Source: Flavobacterium sp. SLB02 (GTDB lineage Bacteria > Bacteroidota > Bacteroidia > Flavobacteriales > Flavobacteriaceae). From it: DNA of 64,000 bases. The stretch lies in NCBI RefSeq assembly GCF_009664855.1, contig NZ_CP045928.1, forward strand, positions 372,001-436,000. The letters are read 5' to 3'. The notes under the pieces are model-generated. The model did not search any database and was not told the DNA's origin. It was given only the letters and a program-made list of their open reading frames with translations. Of this stretch, positions 10,126-18,121 are shown one piece after another. The stretch's first letter is position 1. Every line of letters starts with the position of its first letter. A program made the translations under genes and the position numbers.

Positions 10126-11025
10126 ATGACCATAAAACTAAATCATATATCTAAATTAAAATACCTGTTTTTAGTGCTTTTCATAGGTTTGTTTTCCTGT
10201 GAAGATGATGTACGCGAAGTATATCTTTATAATAAAGGAAAGCTAGAAGCAACTTCGACCAACACCTCTGTTAAAGCAGGAGAAACGGTAACGTATACCG
10301 ATTCATCAACTAAAGTTCGTGCTGTAAAATGGACTTTTCAGGGCGGATCTCCGGGAGCCTCAATCGAGCGAAATGTTGAGGTAAAATATACTAAAGGAGG
10401 AACTTTTACAACGACTCTCGAAATCACTTTTGTTGATAATACAGTCGAAAAGAAAACATTTGCTGTTGAGGTCGAAGCTCCTGCAATTCCGCCAATTGTC
10501 ATTCTGGCTGACGCACTTAAAATTTACTCTGACAATCCTGATTTTACCAAAACGGCCCCTGTTTTAAATTGGGTTTCAAGCAATCAGTTTGTAATTAAAG
10601 AAGTTGCCAATGATGGTTACGAAGGAGCGTACAGAAATTTTTCTCTTCCGGCAACACCACCTGCAACAGAAGCTAAATGGGCAATGGCAATTCTGTCGTT
10701 TGTAAATTTCACTGATATTTCCTCTTACACTTATATCAATATGGCGGTAAGAACGACCAGCACCGGAAAAATCAGATTTAGAATGAAAGATGCCTCGAAT
10801 ACAGGATATGTAGAATTTGATGCCACAAGCAATTTATACGGACTTAAAAGAGATGGAAGCTGGAATATGGTTAAAATTCCAATTGCAGAATACAAAAAAC
10901 AAAATCCGGCATTAGACCTGACAAAAATTAAAGATATTTTGGTTTTAAGAAGCGTTGATCCGGAAGATATCAGAACTTTAAATAATTACGTTTTCGATTT
11001 CGATCATATCTATTTGTCTAAATAA
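10126..11025 (+). CDS. PKD-domain surface lipoprotein, putative glycan-binding
   Basis: 299-residue lipoprotein with the lipidated cysteine at residue 25 (LFSCEDD). Residues about 35-110 form a PKD/Ig-like domain (AGETVTYTDSS, VKWTFQGG, YTKGGTFTTTL). The remaining 180 residues look like a beta-sandwich of carbohydrate-binding type (MAVRTTSTGKIRFRMKDAS, FDFDHIYLS) with no visible catalytic motif. In comparable loci proteins at this position (SusE/F-like surface glycan-binding proteins) help hold the polysaccharide at the cell surface. Binding specificity cannot be read from sequence. Confidence 0.8.
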   Translation: MTIKLNHISKLKYLFLVLFIGLFSCEDDVREVYLYNKGKLEATSTNTSVKAGETVTYTDSSTKVRAVKWTFQGGSPGASIERNVEVKYTKGGTFTTTLEITFVDNTVEKKTFAVEVEAPAIPPIVILADALKIYSDNPDFTKTAPVLNWVSSNQFVIKEVANDGYEGAYRNFSLPATPPATEAKWAMAILSFVNFTDISSYTYINMAVRTTSTGKIRFRMKDASNTGYVEFDATSNLYGLKRDGSWNMVKIPIAEYKKQNPALDLTKIKDILVLRSVDPEDIRTLNNYVFDFDHIYLSK

Positions 11026-11042
11026 TTTTTTAAACACATAGT

Positions 11043-11128
11043 GTGAACTCAGTTCTCAGTTTTCAGTCACAGTTTTCAGTCATGCTAAACTGAATATTGC
11101 GACTGCGACTGATAACTGAATACTAAAA
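11043..11128. repeat. Dispersed intergenic repeat (family B), first copy
   Basis: Short direct copies of CAGTTTTCAGT plus the block GCGACTGCGACTG. The same two blocks occur at 53107-53130 and 53227-53240, 42 kb away on the other side of the prophage. Non-coding; part of a chromosomal dispersed repeat family. Confidence 0.5.
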
Positions 11129-11158
11129 AGACCTCTTAAAAAAATAAAAACTAATGTA

Positions 11159-12568
11159 ATGAAGCATTTCCTTTATTTAATATTCTGTTTTACGAGCCTA
11201 ATTTCCCTGCACGCACAGAATAATATAAAATACCAAAAAGTCGAAGCCAGACAAAATGCCTTAGACCCAAAATGGGTTTCGTATGAAGCCAAAACGATTG
11301 ATAAACTTCCCGGTTTTAAAATAAAAAAACAAGAACCTATTTCAATTTACGGCGGATCAAAAGCCTGGCAGAAAGAAGCAACAGGATTTTTTAGAACCCA
11401 AAAAATAGACAACAGATGGTGGATTATCGATCCGGATGGTTATCCGTTTATTTATAAAGGAGTTGCCGTTTTTAATGCCGGACGATCTGTAAATCAGCAA
11501 AAAGCATTTGATGAAAAATTCGGAAGTCCGGAAAATTGGTTAAAGCAAGAATCAAAATTACTTCGCGATAACGGATTTAACGGAGTAGGAGCGTGGTCGA
11601 ATACAGACTTGGTGAGAAAAGGAGAAAACCCACTGGTTTATACCGTAATTATATCGCCAATGGGTATGTATCATTCAGACCATATTAAAAAATACGGTGG
11701 AAAATACAAAGAAGCCAGCTGGCAGAATTACCGTTTTGATTTGGTTATGGTTTTTGATAAAGAGTTTGATGCATACGTCGAAAAAGCGTTCAAAGATCTT
11801 TCTAAATACAAAAATGATAAGTATTTGATGGGTTATTTTACTGATAATGAACTGCCGTGGTATAACGACGCGTTAGATAAACATTTAACTTTATTGGCCA
11901 AAGATGAACAAGGATATATTGCTGTAAAAGAATGGTTCGATCAAAGAAAAGGTTTTAGCGCTTCGGCCTCAGATATTACTCAGGAAGACCGCATGGCGTT
12001 TACCGCTTTTTACTTTGAAACCTATATGAAAAAGGTTACCGTTGCACTTAAAAAAGCAGATCCCAATCATCTTTATTTAGGATGCCGTTTTAATCAGGAT
12101 AAAGAGCAGGAATTAACGAATCCGGAGATTTTTAAGGTGGCCGGAAAGTACATGGATATCATTTCGATTAATCATTACAGAAAATGGGAACCAAGTCAGG
12201 ATTTAATGAATAAATGGGGCGAATGGTCCGGAAAACCGTTTTTAATTACAGAATGGTACACCAAAGGAGAAGATTCCGGATTGCCGAATAATACCGGAGC
12301 AGGATGGCTGGTTCGAACTCAAAAAGAAAGAGGACTTTTTTACCAGAATTTCACTTTAGAATTGCTTAAGAATAAAAATTCGGTTGGCTGGCATTGGTTT
12401 AAATATATGGACAACGATCCGGAAGATTTAAGCACCGATTATTCAAACAGAGATTCAAATAAAGGTATTGTAAACAGTGCATTTGAACCGTATAAGCCTT
12501 TATTAAAAGAGATGAAAATTATTAATGATAATGCCTATCAATTAACACAGTATTTTGATAAGAAATAG
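11159..12568 (+). CDS. Clan GH-A glycoside hydrolase, agarase-like
   Basis: 469-residue secreted enzyme with a signal peptide ending near LHAQ. The N-terminal GFFRTQKIDNRWWIIDPDGY and PFIYKGVAVF are typical of agarase/beta-galactosidase-like clan GH-A barrels. Candidate acid/base is Glu231 in FTDNELPW and candidate nucleophile is Glu365 in ITEWYT, in the order and spacing expected for a (beta/alpha)8 barrel. I cannot name the GH family with certainty (GH50-like or an unclassified relative). With GH10 and GH2 neighbours it probably removes a side chain or a different backbone sugar from the same polysaccharide. Confidence 0.72.
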   Translation: MKHFLYLIFCFTSLISLHAQNNIKYQKVEARQNALDPKWVSYEAKTIDKLPGFKIKKQEPISIYGGSKAWQKEATGFFRTQKIDNRWWIIDPDGYPFIYKGVAVFNAGRSVNQQKAFDEKFGSPENWLKQESKLLRDNGFNGVGAWSNTDLVRKGENPLVYTVIISPMGMYHSDHIKKYGGKYKEASWQNYRFDLVMVFDKEFDAYVEKAFKDLSKYKNDKYLMGYFTDNELPWYNDALDKHLTLLAKDEQGYIAVKEWFDQRKGFSASASDITQEDRMAFTAFYFETYMKKVTVALKKADPNHLYLGCRFNQDKEQELTNPEIFKVAGKYMDIISINHYRKWEPSQDLMNKWGEWSGKPFLITEWYTKGEDSGLPNNTGAGWLVRTQKERGLFYQNFTLELLKNKNSVGWHWFKYMDNDPEDLSTDYSNRDSNKGIVNSAFEPYKPLLKEMKIINDNAYQLTQYFDKK

Positions 12569-12600
12569 AATTTGTAATAAAAAATAAAATGATTTAAGCT

Positions 12601-14403
12601 ATGAGAAAAATAATAATACTGTTTTTTACTTTTCTGATTTTTGGGAAAACGATGGCACAGGAAATTCCGTTACTATCCAATATTTCGGCTCGAAACAACA
12701 TCAACTTAAACGGAAAGTGGAGTTATATTGTAGATCCGCTCGAAAACGGATATTACGATTATCGATTAATGCCGTTTAAAAACAACGGATTTTTCGAAAA
12801 TAAAAAATTCAACACCACAGATTTAACCGAATATAATTTTGCAACTTCGGCCACGATGGATATTCCGTCTGACTGGAATTCAAAAGACGAAAGATTATTT
12901 TTTTACGAAGGAACAGTTTGGTTTCAGAAAGACTTTAATTATAAAAAGAGTTCTCAAACCAAAGGTATTCTTCATTTTGGAGCAGTCAATTACGATGCAA
13001 AAGTATATGTGAACGGAAAATTAGCAGGAAGTCACGTAGGTGGTTATACGCCTTTTAATTTTGATGTAACTAATTTGCTTGTTGACGGAAATAATTTTGT
13101 GGTGGTAAAAGTCGACAATAAACGTCATAAAGATAATGTTCCAACCGTAAATATGGACTGGTGGAATTACGGCGGAATCACCAGAGATGTTACTTTGGCT
13201 CAGGTTCCCAATACTTATATCGAAGATTATTTGGTTCAGTTAGATAAAAAAGACAAAACCAAGATTTCAGGCTGGGTAAAGCTGAACAGTGAAGCTGGAA
13301 ATCAGTCGGTTTCGATTAAAATCCCTGAATTAAAAATCAAGAAAAGCATTATAACGGATGCCAAAGGAATGGCCTATTTTGAGATTAAAACCAATCCCGT
13401 TTTATGGACACCGGAAAAACCAAAATTATACGACCTAACCATTGACAAAGCCGATGAAAGTATCGCGGATAAAATTGGTTTTAGAACCATTGAAACCAAA
13501 GGAAAAGAAATTCTATTAAACGGAAAAAAAGTCTTTTTACGTGGTATTAGTATTCACGAAGAAGCACCGTTTAGATCCGGAAGAGCGTGGTCTAGAGAAG
13601 ACGCCGTTACTTTATTAACATGGGCAAAAGAATTAGGCTGTAATTATGTTCGTCTGGCACATTATCCCCATAACGAAAACATGGTAAAAGAAGCCGAAAA
13701 AATGGGATTAATGATCTGGTCTGAAGTTCCGGTGTACTGGACGATTTCATGGACAAATCCCGATACCTACGTCAATGCCCAACGTCAGCTGCACGATATG
13801 ATTTACAGAGATAAAAACCGCTGCGGAATCGTGATTTGGTCTATTGCAAACGAAACTCCGCACGGCGATGATAGAGATATTTTCTTAAGTAAACTCGCTA
13901 AATATGCCCGTACACAAGATAATTCGCGTTTAATAAGTATGGCAATGGAAGTAACCAAAAGTCCGAACAATGTAAATACGCTTCATGATAATATGAACGA
14001 ATACGTAGATATTGTGAGTTTTAACCAATATTTAGGCTGGTATAGAGGAACAAACGAATCCTGTAAAGACATGCAATGGGTAATTCCGTATAACAAACCT
14101 GTTATCATCAGCGAATTTGGCGGTGAAGCGCTGCAAGGTTTACACGGAGATAAAACACAGCGCTGGAACGAAGAATACCAGGAAGAACTGTACGTACAAA
14201 ACACTCAGATGTTCAATCGTATAGAAGGGCTGGCCGGAGTTTCTCCCTGGATTTTAGTTGACTTTAGATCACCACGAAGGCAGTTACCCAACATTCAGGA
14301 TTTCTTTAACCGTAAAGGTTTGATTTCAGATCAGGGAATAAAAAAGAAAGCTTTTTATGTAATGAAAGATTGGTATGCTCAAAAAGAAAAAGAATATAAA
14401 TAA
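12601..14403 (+). CDS. GH2 beta-glycosidase, beta-glucuronidase-like
   Basis: 600-residue enzyme with a signal peptide ending near TMAQ, so periplasmic or exported. It has the three GH2 parts: jelly-roll (residues about 30-200, with MDWWNYGGITRDV), Ig-like linker (200-290) and catalytic barrel. Catalytic residues are Glu418 in WSIANE and Glu505 in ISEFGG, close in position to those of E. coli UidA. Length also fits beta-glucuronidase better than the longer beta-galactosidases. It lies 32 bp after the GH-A gene and ends the operon. Release of glucuronic or galactosyl residues from xylan side chains is the likely role; exact sugar is inferred. Confidence 0.85.
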   Translation: MRKIIILFFTFLIFGKTMAQEIPLLSNISARNNINLNGKWSYIVDPLENGYYDYRLMPFKNNGFFENKKFNTTDLTEYNFATSATMDIPSDWNSKDERLFFYEGTVWFQKDFNYKKSSQTKGILHFGAVNYDAKVYVNGKLAGSHVGGYTPFNFDVTNLLVDGNNFVVVKVDNKRHKDNVPTVNMDWWNYGGITRDVTLAQVPNTYIEDYLVQLDKKDKTKISGWVKLNSEAGNQSVSIKIPELKIKKSIITDAKGMAYFEIKTNPVLWTPEKPKLYDLTIDKADESIADKIGFRTIETKGKEILLNGKKVFLRGISIHEEAPFRSGRAWSREDAVTLLTWAKELGCNYVRLAHYPHNENMVKEAEKMGLMIWSEVPVYWTISWTNPDTYVNAQRQLHDMIYRDKNRCGIVIWSIANETPHGDDRDIFLSKLAKYARTQDNSRLISMAMEVTKSPNNVNTLHDNMNEYVDIVSFNQYLGWYRGTNESCKDMQWVIPYNKPVIISEFGGEALQGLHGDKTQRWNEEYQEELYVQNTQMFNRIEGLAGVSPWILVDFRSPRRQLPNIQDFFNRKGLISDQGIKKKAFYVMKDWYAQKEKEYK

Positions 14404-14412
14404 CTGAAAAAA

Positions 14413-14448
14413 TTGCGGTTGTCTTTTCAGGCAACCGCATTTTTTTTC
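14413..14448. terminator. Bidirectional terminator closing the polysaccharide operon
   Basis: Stem TGCGGTTG / CAACCGCA (14414-14421 and 14432-14439) with a 10-nt loop and a run of eight or more T. It lies between two convergent genes, with an A run on the other side, so it can serve both. Confidence 0.85.
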
Positions 14449-14472
14449 AATATATAGTAAATATTTTCTGGA

Positions 14473-15918
14473 CTAAACTTCTTTTTTCTTTATACATCTT
14501 CCTCTAGGCTCATCACCTTCATGAAGTACAATTTCAGAATGCAGGAACTGTGCAGCGTCTGCAGAATCTTTTACTTTGATGGCACTTCTTTCTAACATTT
14601 GGGATTCAAACTCATTTAAGGCATTTTCTCTTATGCCTGCTTTTCGCCATTCAGACATTGGTTTGCACCCTTTCGAAATGCCGCGAGCGAGTGCAAGTGC
14701 ATCGAGTAAGGCCTGATTGGCGCCTTGTCCTTTAAACGGGCTCATTGGGTGAGCTGCATCTCCAATCAAAGTTACTTGGCCGGCTTTTGATAATAATCCT
14801 GAATCCAGTAATTCCCGATCATAAACCGGATAACCGGAAACCTGATTTTCCTGAGTCGCTTTTATAATCTGAGGAATAGGATCGTGCCATTGAGTTCTTC
14901 GACACGCTTCTTGCTTAAGTGCATGGGTTCCCTGAGCACTAAGCGTTTTGGCTTCTTCTTCGGACATTGGAAAACTAAGCTGCCACATTACAGAATCTGA
15001 TGTATACGGCATTATGTAAATGCGTTCATTTCCGTTAGCGGTCTGAAATACTGTTGCTGAATCCAGTAAATCACTATTAATTCCCTCAAGAGTTTTCAAA
15101 GGACAAATACCCAGGATCACAATACAGTCCAGATAACGTAAAGGAGTAATGTCTTCACCAATCAGTAATCTTCGTACCGAACTGCGAATACCATCGGCCC
15201 CAACCAAAAGATCGGTTGTTACGCTTTTTATTTCTCCGTTTACCTGAAATTTTAAATCAATACCTTCATCTTCATTTTGTTTAAAATCAACTAATTGGTG
15301 TCCCCATTGTACAAAATCATGACCTCCCAGTTGTTCCAGTAATGCAAGTCGCAAAGCTTGTCGCGCAATATGCACATTCGTACGTTTATTAACTGTTTTA
15401 GTATCGGACTGCAGCCATTTTCTAATTCCCCATTCCCCAATAACTTTTCCTTCTGTGGTATGCACCAAATGCCTTGTTGAAACCACACCATCTTTTAGAG
15501 AGAAAATTCCCAGTCCTTCTATGGCTCTACTGGCTTGCTGCAAAGTAAGTCCGTAGCCTTGAGATCGCGCTTCGAAGTTATTGTCACGTTCATAAAGAGT
15601 AAAAGGAATTCCGCGATGCAAGCAGGCTACAGCGAGAGCTACACCACCAATACCGCCGCCAATAATAGCAACATGTGGATAATTTTCTTTATCCGCAACA
15701 GCTGCACTGGCTGCCGGAATCAATCCTGAGCCGTTACAATTCAGGCATACATATAAATTGCCTTTAGGATAAACGGGAGCCGTTCCTTCTTTTGTTTTTT
15801 CAAACTGATCGAGAGCAATCTGGTAGAGCAGTCGTGCTTTCTTGCTGATTCTTCGGCTTTTTTTGCCGCGTCCCTGGCATTCCGGACAAATAGTCCAGCT
15901 AGTTTTTTGATTTTCCAC
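14473..15918 (-). CDS. FAD-dependent monooxygenase with N-terminal DnaJ-type cysteine module
   Basis: 481-residue flavoprotein of the aromatic-hydroxylase (PHBH) fold: FAD-binding GGGIGG at residues about 87-92, LLVGADGIRSSVR near 240 and LIGDAAHPMSPFKGQGAN near 389. Unlike ordinary members it begins with two CxxCxGxG motifs, CPECQGRG (residues 11-18) and CLNCNGSG (58-65), the half-sites of a DnaJ-type zinc centre. The two motifs flank a basic helical stretch. Function of this front module is unknown; substrate of the oxygenase is also unknown. It stands alone, convergent with the polysaccharide operon, next to the prophage end. Confidence 0.82.
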   Translation of the reverse strand: MENQKTSWTICPECQGRGKKSRRISKKARLLYQIALDQFEKTKEGTAPVYPKGNLYVCLNCNGSGLIPAASAAVADKENYPHVAIIGGGIGGVALAVACLHRGIPFTLYERDNNFEARSQGYGLTLQQASRAIEGLGIFSLKDGVVSTRHLVHTTEGKVIGEWGIRKWLQSDTKTVNKRTNVHIARQALRLALLEQLGGHDFVQWGHQLVDFKQNEDEGIDLKFQVNGEIKSVTTDLLVGADGIRSSVRRLLIGEDITPLRYLDCIVILGICPLKTLEGINSDLLDSATVFQTANGNERIYIMPYTSDSVMWQLSFPMSEEEAKTLSAQGTHALKQEACRRTQWHDPIPQIIKATQENQVSGYPVYDRELLDSGLLSKAGQVTLIGDAAHPMSPFKGQGANQALLDALALARGISKGCKPMSEWRKAGIRENALNEFESQMLERSAIKVKDSADAAQFLHSEIVLHEGDEPRGRCIKKKEV

Positions 15919-16005
15919 TTTTTGCTTTCCTCTTTATTTTACCTGATCTGGATACTAATGCAATGATTGTTTTTTTATTAGGTTGATTTCTTGGGTTTTA
16001 ATATA

Positions 16006-16042
16006 AAAAAAACCTGTAAACATTGAGTTTACAGGTTTTTTT
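16006..16042 (-). terminator. Original tmRNA terminator, now stranded at the left prophage end
   Basis: Perfect 16-bp stem (16006-16021 and 16027-16042), arms containing ACCTGTAAAC / GTTTACAGGT, loop ATTGA, with T tail when read leftward. It lies directly beside the left attachment repeat. An equivalent hairpin of different sequence serves the intact tmRNA gene at the right end, so this one was probably its terminator before phage insertion. Confidence 0.8.
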
Positions 16043-16063
16043 GTGGAGTCGCCGGGAATCGAA
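16038..16063. other. Left prophage attachment site (26-bp core)
   Basis: 26 bp identical to 49991-50016, starting TTTTTGTGGAGTCG and ending GGGAATCGAA. The sequence is the complement of the tmRNA 3' end (T-arm and acceptor strand). Identity stops abruptly: AACTG here, CCCGG at the right copy. This is an ssrA 3' remnant with no 5' part. Confidence 0.92.
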
Positions 16064-16191
16064 AACTGAAACATGTAATTTTTGAATTATAAACCATTGG
16101 ATTTATTGACTTTACAAACAAATTAAAATGTATTAATATTAGTTTTTGTTCACTTTTTTGTTCACTGTGTTTTTTTTAGTTTAATTCTAAT

Positions 16192-16569
16192 TTATCCCTT
16201 CTTAAAAGGGTCTTTTATCTCGCCTGTTTCAAGTGCTGCTTCGTAATCTATGTATACTGGTAGTCCATAGCCTTTAAATAAAGCGTATATCTTGAATCCT
16301 CTAGTAGTTGATCCAATGGCTTTAAAATTTGAAATAACTATTTTGTTATTACTTAAAAACGCGGCTACCGGTTGATTTCCTTGAGTTAAAAAAGTAAAAT
16401 CTTTTCCTAAAGGATATCCAATTGCGATAGTGTCTCCTACTTTTAAATTTATGCCTTGTTTGGTGATGTATTCCTTAAAGCTTCCGGCTGATTTTATTTT
16501 ATCATAAGCAGCTGTTTGTGCCTGGCTAAATGATGTTGCAAAAACTAATAATATTAAAATGTTTTTCAT
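16192..16569 (-). CDS. Secreted prophage cargo protein of unknown function
   Basis: 125 residues with a clear signal peptide (cleavage near FSQAQ, residue 18), then a beta-rich basic domain without cysteines. I recognise no family. It is the outermost gene at the left end, transcribed away from the phage lytic operon and behind its own promoter-like element (16590-16597). That arrangement is typical of lysogenic-conversion genes expressed from a quiet prophage. A periplasmic or surface role, such as blocking superinfection, is only a guess. Confidence 0.7.
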   Translation of the reverse strand: MKNILILLVFATSFSQAQTAAYDKIKSAGSFKEYITKQGINLKVGDTIAIGYPLGKDFTFLTQGNQPVAAFLSNNKIVISNFKAIGSTTRGFKIYALFKGYGLPVYIDYEAALETGEIKDPFKKG

Positions 16570-16589
16570 ATCTAAAGATTTTTATACCT

Positions 16590-16597
16590 CAAATATA
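16590..16597 (-). promoter_or_regulatory. Bacteroidota -7 element for the left cargo gene
   Basis: TATATTTG on the minus strand, an exact fit to TAnnTTTG, 21 bp upstream of the start codon at 16569. No good -33 TTTG is visible at the usual spacing. Confidence 0.5.
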
Positions 16598-16611
16598 AGA
16601 TTTTTCTATTA

Positions 16612-17019
16612 CTAATTATTGTGATTTTCTTTTGCGGTTTCAATAATTCCTATTTGAATTTTCAAAAGACGAATTATTTCTTCGTGATGTTTAGCTTCTT
16701 CGGTTTTTGGGGTCAAAAGTTTTATTATTTCGTAATGCTCGAAAATCCTTTCATTTAATTCTCTAATTTTTTTATCATAACCGGATAAATTGCTACTTGA
16801 ATCTAATACGGAATTTATAATATTTGAATTTTTGTTATTACTTATATTTGAATTTACGGACTGTAAAACAGTATCTAATATTTGATGTTTAGTGACTGGG
16901 ATTTCTTTTCCATTTTCGTATCCATTTATGGTTTGTGTTGATACTCCTATTAATTCTGCTAATTGCTTTTGTGTTAACCCTAGATTTTTACGTCTTTCCT
17001 TTATTTCTAATCCGTTCAT
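16612..17019 (-). CDS. XRE-family phage repressor
   Basis: 135-residue protein with an N-terminal helix-turn-helix (residues about 5-60: RRKNLGLTQKQLAELIGVS, TINGYENGKEIP) and a C-terminal helical, coiled-coil-like region (residues 85-130) likely for dimerisation. It is divergent from the rightward early operon and faces a 36-bp perfect palindrome and an 18-bp palindrome starting 25 bp upstream of its start codon. Position, orientation and operators make it the probable lysogeny repressor. It has no peptidase domain, so induction would not be by simple LexA-like self-cleavage. Confidence 0.85.
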   Translation of the reverse strand: MNGLEIKERRKNLGLTQKQLAELIGVSTQTINGYENGKEIPVTKHQILDTVLQSVNSNISNNKNSNIINSVLDSSSNLSGYDKKIRELNERIFEHYEIIKLLTPKTEEAKHHEEIIRLLKIQIGIIETAKENHNN

Positions 17020-17043
17020 TTTTAGATATTTACATTTATTTAG

Positions 17044-17079
17044 AGATACATAATATCAAATATTTGATATTATGTATCT
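17044..17079. promoter_or_regulatory. Repressor operator, 36-bp perfect palindrome
   Basis: Every base pairs with its mirror; the half-site is AGATACATAATATCAAAT and the centre lies at 17061/17062. The inner part ATATCAAATATTTGATAT is repeated exactly in the second site. It lies between the divergent repressor and early genes. Confidence 0.8.
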
Positions 17080-17081
17080 AA

Positions 17082-17099
17082 ATATCAAATATTTGATAT
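17082..17099. promoter_or_regulatory. Second repressor operator, 18-bp palindrome
   Basis: ATATCAAATATTTGATAT, identical to the core of the first operator, 29 bp centre to centre (close to three helical turns). It abuts the -7 element of the rightward promoter, so a bound repressor would block early transcription. Confidence 0.78.
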
Positions 17100-17106
17100 A
17101 TATTTG
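17099..17106 (+). promoter_or_regulatory. Early rightward promoter -7 element
   Basis: TATATTTG matches TAnnTTTG exactly, 67 bp upstream of the first early gene, and overlaps the edge of the second operator and the left arm of the 15-bp inverted repeat. The -33 box is not clear. Confidence 0.5.
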
Positions 17107-17164
17107 TCTTGTCAAACAGTCGCGAAATGTATTACAATATACATGCCAAGTTTGACAAGACAAA
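17103..17164. promoter_or_regulatory. Early leader with 15-bp inverted repeat
   Basis: Arms TTTGTCTTGTCAAAC (17103-17117) and GTTTGACAAGACAAA (17150-17164) are perfectly complementary. Between them lies a nested inverted repeat ATGTAT / ATACAT. It could be an operator for a second regulator or a 5'-UTR stem-loop; it ends 9 bp before the first early start codon. Confidence 0.65.
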
Positions 17165-17173
17165 CACAAATAT

Positions 17174-17431
17174 ATGAAAAATGCAATATTAATAGAGCCA
17201 GTTGATGAAGAAATGACGTTGCTGGCTAATGCTGTTTTGATCTTAAATAACTATAAAGCAGCAGGTTTCGAAAATAGATCGGCTTTTGTTGAGCTTGTTA
17301 TGGGGGAAGATAAATCTTATCACACTCCAAAAGGAATGACGCTTTTAAATAATTTTTGGGCTTGTCGTGTTAAGAATAAAGAATTGAATGATGATTTAAC
17401 TAGGATTTTGGAAAAATTGAAAATTTCATAA
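17174..17431 (+). CDS. Early phage protein, unknown
   Basis: 85 residues, first gene of the rightward early operon. No signal peptide or membrane segment; mostly helical, mildly acidic N-terminus (MKNAILIEPVDEEMTLL). I do not recognise it. Being first after the repressor-controlled promoter it might be a Cro-like, antirepressor or excision-control protein, but no helix-turn-helix is obvious. The next gene starts 2 bp after its stop. Confidence 0.7.
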   Translation: MKNAILIEPVDEEMTLLANAVLILNNYKAAGFENRSAFVELVMGEDKSYHTPKGMTLLNNFWACRVKNKELNDDLTRILEKLKIS

Positions 17432-17433
17432 TT

Positions 17434-17655
17434 ATGGAAACAGTGACAATTCCAATACAAGAATTAAATGTCTTGCGGGAGACGTTAACAATGGCATTTG
17501 AAATACTAAATCGCCATGGTGTAACTGGGGACTTGATTGTTCCCAGTCCATCACCAAAAGAGACAAAAAAGCAACGTGATGCAAGATATTCGAAAATGAT
17601 TGATTCCGGATCGCGTGGTAAGAAACCTGATTATTTAAAAAAGAAAAATGGATAG
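17434..17655 (+). CDS. Early phage protein, unknown, basic C-terminus
   Basis: 73 residues. N-terminal helix (IPIQELNVLRETLTMAFEIL), then a proline-rich linker and a strongly basic tail (KKPDYLKKKNG) that could contact nucleic acid. It overlaps the next small frame by 8 bp, showing translational coupling. No known family. Confidence 0.65.
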   Translation: METVTIPIQELNVLRETLTMAFEILNRHGVTGDLIVPSPSPKETKKQRDARYSKMIDSGSRGKKPDYLKKKNG

Positions 17656-17812
17656 ATTTTCAAATTCTGAAAAAGCTGAAATAAATGAGATTGATATAAC
17701 TGATCCTGTAGTTGTGGAAACTCTTTTATGTACGCAAGTAAATCGTGTGTGTAGTCCTGAATCTTTTTTCGAAATGATAGAAACCTGTAAAATATGTGGG
17801 AAATGTGTATAA
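17648..17812 (+). CDS. Small cysteine-containing early protein
   Basis: 54-residue frame (MDRFSNSEKAEINEID...) ending CKICGKCV, with CxxC and a further Cys three residues on, plus two more cysteines. It might bind zinc. It overlaps the gene before by 8 bp and the membrane protein after by 10 bp. Overlap coupling supports that it is real; function unknown. Confidence 0.55.
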   Translation: MDRFSNSEKAEINEIDITDPVVVETLLCTQVNRVCSPESFFEMIETCKICGKCV

Positions 17813-17961
17813 GTAATTCTACCCATGATTTGATAATCATTGTTCTATTGATCGTTTGTGCAATTGCCGGCTGGTTCTTGTTTGTTGCTTACAAAGAGTA
17901 TCGCGCTGATAGAGCTTATTTTTTAAAACTTAAAAAAAGAAATAATGATGGAAATAATTAA
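17803..17961 (+). CDS. Small single-pass membrane protein
   Basis: 52 residues with one hydrophobic segment (LIIIVLLIVCAIAGWFLFVA) followed by a basic cytoplasm-style tail (KEYRADRAYFLKLKKR). It overlaps the genes on both sides. First of two tandem small membrane proteins immediately upstream of the DGR target genes. Confidence 0.6.
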   Translation: MCISNSTHDLIIIVLLIVCAIAGWFLFVAYKEYRADRAYFLKLKKRNNDGNN

Positions 17962-18091
17962 ATCTTTTGGCTGGCTAATTCTAGGTTGTTTTGGCTTCGC
18001 TGTCCTATTTGTTTTCGGTTGGTTTGTGATTGGAATGTCGATTTGTTTTTACAAAATCTACATCAAAAAATCAAAGCCAAAATCACAATAA
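17945..18091 (+). CDS. Small single-pass membrane protein
   Basis: 48 residues, one hydrophobic segment (WLILGCFGFAVLFVFGWFVI) and basic tail (KIYIKKSKPKSQ). Overlaps the preceding small membrane protein by 17 bp and ends 30 bp before the first DGR target gene. Its membrane location could be linked to the variable proteins, but this rests only on gene order. Confidence 0.6.
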   Translation: MMEIIKSFGWLILGCFGFAVLFVFGWFVIGMSICFYKIYIKKSKPKSQ

Positions 18092-18121
18092 TTCGATAAT
18101 TACCTTAACTAAATATAAAAC

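Noticed and set aside
16038..16063. A tRNA gene fragment
   Set aside because: It matches only the T-arm and acceptor strand of the tmRNA at the right end, with no anticodon or D-arm; it is an att remnant.
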